NCBI RefSeq assembly: GCF_041675725.1
Contig: NZ_JBAYTI010000083.1
Location: 1 to 9,805 of the forward strand
DNA length: 9,805 nt
Source: Castellaniella sp041675725
GTDB lineage: Bacteria > Pseudomonadota > Gammaproteobacteria > Burkholderiales > Burkholderiaceae_B
Reading direction: 5' to 3'
Shown: positions 6,910 through 9,805 of the stretch, one piece after another
Position numbering within the stretch: the first letter of the stretch is position 1
Layout: every line of letters begins with the position of its first letter
Translations under genes and position numbers: made by a program
The notes under the pieces: model-generated
Seen by the model: only the letters and a program-made list of their open reading frames with translations
The model's database searches: none
What the model was told of the DNA's origin: nothing

Positions 6910-8311
6910 GCCCACCGGCAACCGCCCGGGGGGGTTCGCACAACCCCCCGCATTCAAGTCCGGCCGGCGGCGCATCCGCCTAGGCCTGTTCGGCCGCTCA
7001 TTTCTGCTCATCGCCTGCCTGATGCTGGTCAGCCTCGGGGCCTGGCTACAGATCGTCTTCAACATCGAAGAAGGCCCCGGCGCCAAGCAATTGGCCCAGC
7101 GCCTGGCCACCACCGTCACCATTACCCGCTCGGCCCTGATTTACGCACCGGCCAAAGTCAGGCCGGCCCTGCTGCTCGACCTGGCCACCAAGGAAAGCCT
7201 GCGGGTGCAGCCGCGCGCCACCGACGACGTGCTCGAGCCTCTGCCCCACAGCACATACTGGCACAATATTTCAGATGAGATCCGCCTGCTGCTGGGCAGC
7301 CAGACCCTGGTGATGTGGGCGGTGAACCAAGTGCCGGGGATCTGGATCAGCTTTCATATCGGCGACGAGCAGTACTGGCTGGTGTTCGACCGGGACCAGC
7401 TTCGCCTGGCAAGCGGGCGCGACTGGCTGGGCTGGGTCGCCGCATCCCTGCTGCTCGCCCTGCTGGGCGCCGCCATCAGTGTGCGCTTCATCAGCCAGCC
7501 CCTGTCCCAGCTGGCCAATGTGGCGCGCCAGCTGGCCCACGGCCAGACGCCCACGCCGCTGCCCGAAAAAGGCCCGGATGAGATTCGCGACATGAACATG
7601 GCGTTCAATCGCATGGTGCGCGATCTGCAGCAAGCCGAGGCGGACCGCGAACTCATGCTGGCGGGGATCTCCCACGACCTGCGCACCCCCTTGTCGCGTA
7701 TCCGGCTCGAGGTCGAAATGACCAGCATGAGCGACGAGGCGCGCCAAGCCATCGACGAGGACCTGGCACAAATCACCCACAGCATCGGGCAGCTGATGGA
7801 GTATGCCCGGCCCATCGGGCTGGTACCCGAACACGGCATCGACGTCAGTCGCGTGCTGCAAGAGCTCACCGAACGTGAACGCAACCATACCGAAGCCATG
7901 GGCGGCACCCTGCGCACGAACATCGCCCCGGGCCTGCGCGCCCACATCAGCGCCAACGATCTCAAGCGCATCGTCAGCAACCTGATCGAAAATGCCCGTC
8001 GATACGGGCGCAGCACGGCGGATGATCAGGCGCACATCCAGATGGGCGCCCACTACGAAGGCAAGCTGCTGGTCATCACCATCGAAGACGAAGGCAGCGG
8101 CATCCTGCCCACGGACGTTCCACGGTTGCTGCGCCCGTTTGCCCGTGGAGAATCCGCCCGCACGGGCGGCAGCGGAGCCGGGTTGGGGCTGGCCATCGTC
8201 GAGCGCCTGCTGAGCCAGGTCGGCGGCAAGCTGGCGCTCTCGTCGCGCGTGCCATCCGGCCTGGTGGCGCGCATCGAACTGCCCCGTTCCGCAACAGGTC
8301 AACTGGCGTAG
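6899..8311 (+). CDS. envZ: EnvZ-like sensor histidine kinase (RisS in Bordetella)
   Basis: This inner-membrane sensor kinase/phosphatase is the expected partner of the upstream OmpR. It has 470 residues from the GTG at 6899 (E. coli EnvZ 450). The order is: a 30-residue basic cytoplasmic lead; membrane helix about 33-53; a periplasmic sensor of about 120 residues; membrane helix about 176-196; HAMP about 197-248; H-box GISHDLRTPLSRIRLEVEM with phosphoacceptor H259; N-box NLIENARRYG (N361, N365); G1 box IEDEGSGI (D397); and G2 box GGSGAGLGLAIV (423-434). All catalytic boxes are intact, including HDLRTPL, where the Thr supports phosphatase activity in EnvZ. The start overlaps the ompR end; an ATGA at the stop (6906) is out of frame and no other in-frame start precedes the first helix, so GTG is the only good choice despite lacking a Shine-Dalgarno. 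A run of seven G and a strong hairpin lie in codons 10-17. Confidence 0.95.
   Translation: MINEPTGNRPGGFAQPPAFKSGRRRIRLGLFGRSFLLIACLMLVSLGAWLQIVFNIEEGPGAKQLAQRLATTVTITRSALIYAPAKVRPALLLDLATKESLRVQPRATDDVLEPLPHSTYWHNISDEIRLLLGSQTLVMWAVNQVPGIWISFHIGDEQYWLVFDRDQLRLASGRDWLGWVAASLLLALLGAAISVRFISQPLSQLANVARQLAHGQTPTPLPEKGPDEIRDMNMAFNRMVRDLQQAEADRELMLAGISHDLRTPLSRIRLEVEMTSMSDEARQAIDEDLAQITHSIGQLMEYARPIGLVPEHGIDVSRVLQELTERERNHTEAMGGTLRTNIAPGLRAHISANDLKRIVSNLIENARRYGRSTADDQAHIQMGAHYEGKLLVITIEDEGSGILPTDVPRLLRPFARGESARTGGSGAGLGLAIVERLLSQVGGKLALSSRVPSGLVARIELPRSATGQLA
6929..6949 (+). other. GC-rich hairpin at the ompR-envZ junction
   Basis: GGGGGGTT (6929-6936) pairs perfectly with AACCCCCC (6942-6949) around the 5-nt loop CGCAC. 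It begins 19 nt after the ompR stop, inside the first codons of envZ, and has no T-tract, so it is not a classical terminator. It could attenuate, slow translation of envZ, or protect the ompR message 3' end. The structure is seen; the role is inferred. Confidence 0.6.
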
Positions 8312-8314
8312 AAT
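8309..8314 (+). promoter_or_regulatory. Possible -10 box for the peroxiredoxin gene
   Basis: TAGAAT (five of six consensus matches) overlaps the envZ stop codon TAG. The predicted start is 8321, at the base of the hairpin 8320-8337. No good -35 hexamer is visible, so the gene may instead be read through from ompR-envZ. Confidence 0.3.
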
Positions 8315-8319
8315 GAAGC

Positions 8320-8337
8320 CATGGTCAGAAGACCATG
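8320..8337 (+). other. Perfect inverted repeat between envZ and the peroxiredoxin gene
   Basis: CATGGTC, loop AGAA, GACCATG form a perfect 7-bp stem in the 47-bp gap, ending 21 nt before the peroxiredoxin ATG. It could be a 5' mRNA stem-loop, a processing site or a palindromic operator. No T-tract follows, so termination is unlikely. Confidence 0.6.
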
Positions 8338-8348
8338 AACCCATTTTC

Positions 8349-8353
8349 TGGAG
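8349..8353 (+). promoter_or_regulatory. Ribosome binding site deciding the peroxiredoxin start
   Basis: TGGAG, followed by 5 nt and the ATG at 8359, is a good Shine-Dalgarno. It favours this start over the in-frame ATG at 8335, which lies within the hairpin arm, lacks a comparable site, and would add eight residues (MNPFSGAP) not usual for the family. Confidence 0.75.
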
Positions 8354-8358
8354 CCCCG

Positions 8359-8907
8359 ATGAAAACCATAGGCGACAAGCTCGAGGCCTTCCGAGTCACC
8401 GGCGTCAAGCCGGGCTTCAACCAGCACGAGGAAAACGGCGTCTCGGCGTTCGAAGACATCACCGAATCATCCTTCCCGGGCAAGTGGAAGGTCATCTATT
8501 TCTACCCCAAGGACTTCACCCAGGTCTGCCCCACCGAAATCATCGGCTTCAACGCCCTGACCGAAGCCTTCGAGACACGCAACGCCGTACTCATGGGCGG
8601 TTCCACCGACAACGAATACGCCAAGCTCGCCTGGCGGCGCGAAAACCCGGAACTCAGCCGGCTCAATCACTACCAGTTCGGCGACACCACCGGCGCATTG
8701 GTCGACCAGCTCGGCATCCGCGAAAAATCCGAAGGGGTGGCCCTGCGCGCCACCTTCATCGTCAACCCCGACAACATCATCCAGCACGTGTCGGTGAACA
8801 ATTTCAACGTCGGCCGCAACCCAGACGAAACCCTGCGCATCCTGGACGCCCTGCTCACCGACTGCCTGTGTCCGTGCAACCGCGCACTCGGGGGCCCCAC
8901 CCTGTAG
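8359..8907 (+). CDS. ahpC: AhpC/TSA-family peroxiredoxin, mycobacterial-AhpC-like
   Basis: This cytoplasmic thiol peroxidase reduces hydrogen peroxide and organic hydroperoxides. It has 182 residues starting MKTIGDKLEAF. The active-site loop is PKDFTQVCPTE with T54 and peroxidatic C57; the supporting Arg is R130 in LRATFIVNP; WRRENPEL and the VGRNPDETLRILDAL tail are also family features. The C-terminus reads DCLCPCNRALGGPTL, so C169, C171 and C173 are the candidate resolving cysteines. As I recall, Mycobacterium tuberculosis AhpC has the equivalent tail with two cysteines (C174, C176) and is recycled by AhpD; E. coli AhpC has one resolving cysteine and uses AhpF. Neither AhpD nor AhpF is in the window, so the reductant is unknown. 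The usual FTFVCP is FTQVCP here. It is the third gene downstream of ompR-envZ and converges on ispDF. Confidence 0.92.
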   Translation: MKTIGDKLEAFRVTGVKPGFNQHEENGVSAFEDITESSFPGKWKVIYFYPKDFTQVCPTEIIGFNALTEAFETRNAVLMGGSTDNEYAKLAWRRENPELSRLNHYQFGDTTGALVDQLGIREKSEGVALRATFIVNPDNIIQHVSVNNFNVGRNPDETLRILDALLTDCLCPCNRALGGPTL

Positions 8908-8912
8908 GGGCC
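8893..8912. terminator. GC-rich hairpins between convergent ahpC and ispDF; possible bidirectional terminator
   Basis: GGCCCC (8893-8898) pairs with GGGGCC (8907-8912) around an 8-nt loop that includes most of the ahpC stop codon. A second, weaker stem GCATG/CATGC (8913-8917, 8925-8929) follows. The position, at the end of two converging genes 30 bp apart, suits a terminator, but neither strand has a T-run, so intrinsic termination would be weak. Confidence 0.35.
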
Positions 8913-8937
8913 GCATGCAGGGGCCATGCCGCCCTGC

Positions 8938-9805
8938 TCAGCGGCGCATCAGCAACGCAACGGCACTGACGGCAATGCCCTCGCCGCGCCCCAGATGGCC
9001 AAGGCCCTCATTGGTCTTGGCCTTGATGTTCACCTGGCCTGCCGCGATGGACAGGGCCGCTGCGATGACCTCGATCATGGCGGGCACATGCGGCCCCATC
9101 TTGGGGGCCTGGGCATGGATCGTTGCGTCCACGTTGGCGATGCGCCACCCGGCGGCAGCCGCCATGCGCGCCGCCTCTTGCAGGAACATGCGGCTGTCGG
9201 CGCCGGCCCAGCGCGGATCACGGTCCGAAAAATGACGCCCGATGTCGCCCAGCGCGGCGGCCCCCAATATGGCGTCCGTGATGGCGTGCAACAGGACATC
9301 GGCGTCTGAATGGCCAATGAGGCCTTTGTCGTGGGGGATGCGCACCCCACCAATGATGAGCGGCCGATCCGCCCCCAGGGCGTGCACGTCGTAGCCTTGG
9401 CCGATACGCAGCGACAGGGCGTCGGGCGCCTGCGGGTCTGAGCGAGTCATCCATGCCTCGAGTCGGTCGTAATCTTCTGGCCAGGTCAGTTTCACGTTGG
9501 CTGCCGAACCCGGCACCAGCAACGGCCGCCCCGCTGCTGCATCCGCAAGCCGCTCGACAGCCGAGGCCTCGTCGGTGATCGCTGGATCCCCCGCGGCGCC
9601 CAGCAAGGCCCGCCGCAGCAAACCAGCGGGAAACATTTGCGGCGTCTGCGCCAACCACAAGCCTTCCCGATCCTGGGTGCGCGCCACTTCTGGGTGCCCA
9701 CCGTGCGCCATCCGCCGGGCCTGCTTGACCGTATCGGCCACCGGCAGGGCCAGCAGGCCACCGCGCCCCGCCTGCAGACACGCATCGATGAGCCGCGCGA
9801 GCGCA
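8938..9805 (-). CDS. ispDF: IspDF fusion: MEP cytidylyltransferase/MECDP synthase (5' part lies beyond the right edge)
   Basis: This is a bifunctional enzyme of the non-mevalonate isoprenoid pathway. IspD makes CDP-methylerythritol from MEP and CTP; IspF cyclises the later phosphorylated intermediate made by IspE. The visible 288 residues run without a stop from the IspD C-terminal third into a whole IspF. IspD landmarks are GGLLALPVADTVKQA, DREGLWLAQTPQMFP, TDEASAVERL and the final NVKLTWPEDYDRLEAWM. A linker of about 12 residues (TRSDPQAPDALS) leads to IspF: GQGYDVHALG (metal ligands Asp and His), GLIGHSDADVLLHAITDAILGAAALGDIGRHF (third ligand His), NVDATIHAQAPKMGPH and GRGEGIAVSAVALL. E. 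coli has two separate genes; fusion is well known in alpha- and epsilonproteobacteria such as Campylobacter. An in-frame ATG with a GAGG before it lies at the domain boundary. The N-terminal IspD nucleotide-binding region is outside the window. Confidence 0.95.
   Translation of the reverse strand, partial: ALARLIDACLQAGRGGLLALPVADTVKQARRMAHGGHPEVARTQDREGLWLAQTPQMFPAGLLRRALLGAAGDPAITDEASAVERLADAAAGRPLLVPGSAANVKLTWPEDYDRLEAWMTRSDPQAPDALSLRIGQGYDVHALGADRPLIIGGVRIPHDKGLIGHSDADVLLHAITDAILGAAALGDIGRHFSDRDPRWAGADSRMFLQEAARMAAAAGWRIANVDATIHAQAPKMGPHVPAMIEVIAAALSIAAGQVNIKAKTNEGLGHLGRGEGIAVSAVALLMRR
9448..9459 (-). promoter_or_regulatory. Internal ribosome site and in-frame ATG at the IspD/IspF boundary
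   Basis: On the minus strand GAGG (9459-9456), then 5 nt, then ATG (9450-9448) lie in frame with IspF. Translation from here would give a stand-alone IspF of 170 residues with about 14 extra N-terminal residues. It may be a relic of the separate ispF start or a working internal start. Confidence 0.4.

Noticed and set aside
6244..8344. Long minus-strand frames opposite ompR and envZ (6244-7122, 7271-8344)
   Set aside because: They mirror two intact, highly conserved genes and contain no domain of their own.
8335..8358. Upstream ATG for the peroxiredoxin
   Set aside because: It lies in the arm of the hairpin without a good ribosome site; TGGAG with 5-nt spacing points to ATG 8359.
1..9805. 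Mobile elements, CRISPR, tRNA/rRNA, toxin-antitoxin or defence genes
   Set aside because: I looked for terminal repeats, regularly spaced repeats, transposase or integrase motifs, RNA-gene landmarks and unexplained small gene pairs, and saw none. Every long stretch is covered by a conserved core gene.

Overview
This window is about 9.8 kb of GC-rich, densely coding DNA with the look of a betaproteobacterial chromosome, probably order Burkholderiales and family Alcaligenaceae (Bordetella/Achromobacter/Castellaniella side). The evidence is SMC, LplT and OmpR sequences that read like those of Bordetella relatives, an OmpR-EnvZ pair corresponding to Bordetella RisA-RisS, and intergenic gaps that are short and AT-richer than the genes. 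The placement rests on remembered family sequences, not on a search. All genes look like vertically inherited core genes. I see no phage, transposon, integrase, CRISPR, toxin-antitoxin, tRNA or rRNA signal.

Layout, left to right. (1) The 5' two-thirds of smc (chromosome condensation ATPase) runs leftward off the window edge. (2) Divergent from it is lplT (lysophospholipid flippase), probably with a TTG start and preceded by a 12-codon reading frame. (3) lplT converges on a leftward two-gene operon: a tsaB-rimI fusion (tRNA t6A biosynthesis subunit plus ribosomal protein S18 N-acetyltransferase), then a family-4-like Fe-S uracil-DNA glycosylase. The two genes overlap by ATGA, and the glycosylase and lplT share one CTAG for both stop codons. 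(4) A 72-bp divergent promoter region leads rightward into ompR(risA)-envZ(risS), which overlap by 11 bp. (5) 47 bp after envZ lies an AhpC-type peroxiredoxin, possibly with its own promoter and a hairpin leader. (6) A leftward ispD-ispF fusion (MEP isoprenoid pathway) enters from the right edge and converges on the peroxiredoxin gene.

Functionally this is a set of housekeeping genes (chromosome segregation, lysophospholipid transport, tRNA and ribosome modification, DNA repair, isoprenoids) around one envelope-sensing two-component system and an antioxidant enzyme. No stretch above 300 bases lacks a gene; the longest gap is the 181 bp between smc and lplT. I did not find a convincing new multi-gene system. 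The points worth a second look are local: two gene fusions, an unusual active-site motif in the glycosylase, strong hairpins and homopolymers at the ompR-envZ junction, possible leaderless starts in the ompR/tsaB promoter region, and a three-cysteine tail on the peroxiredoxin.
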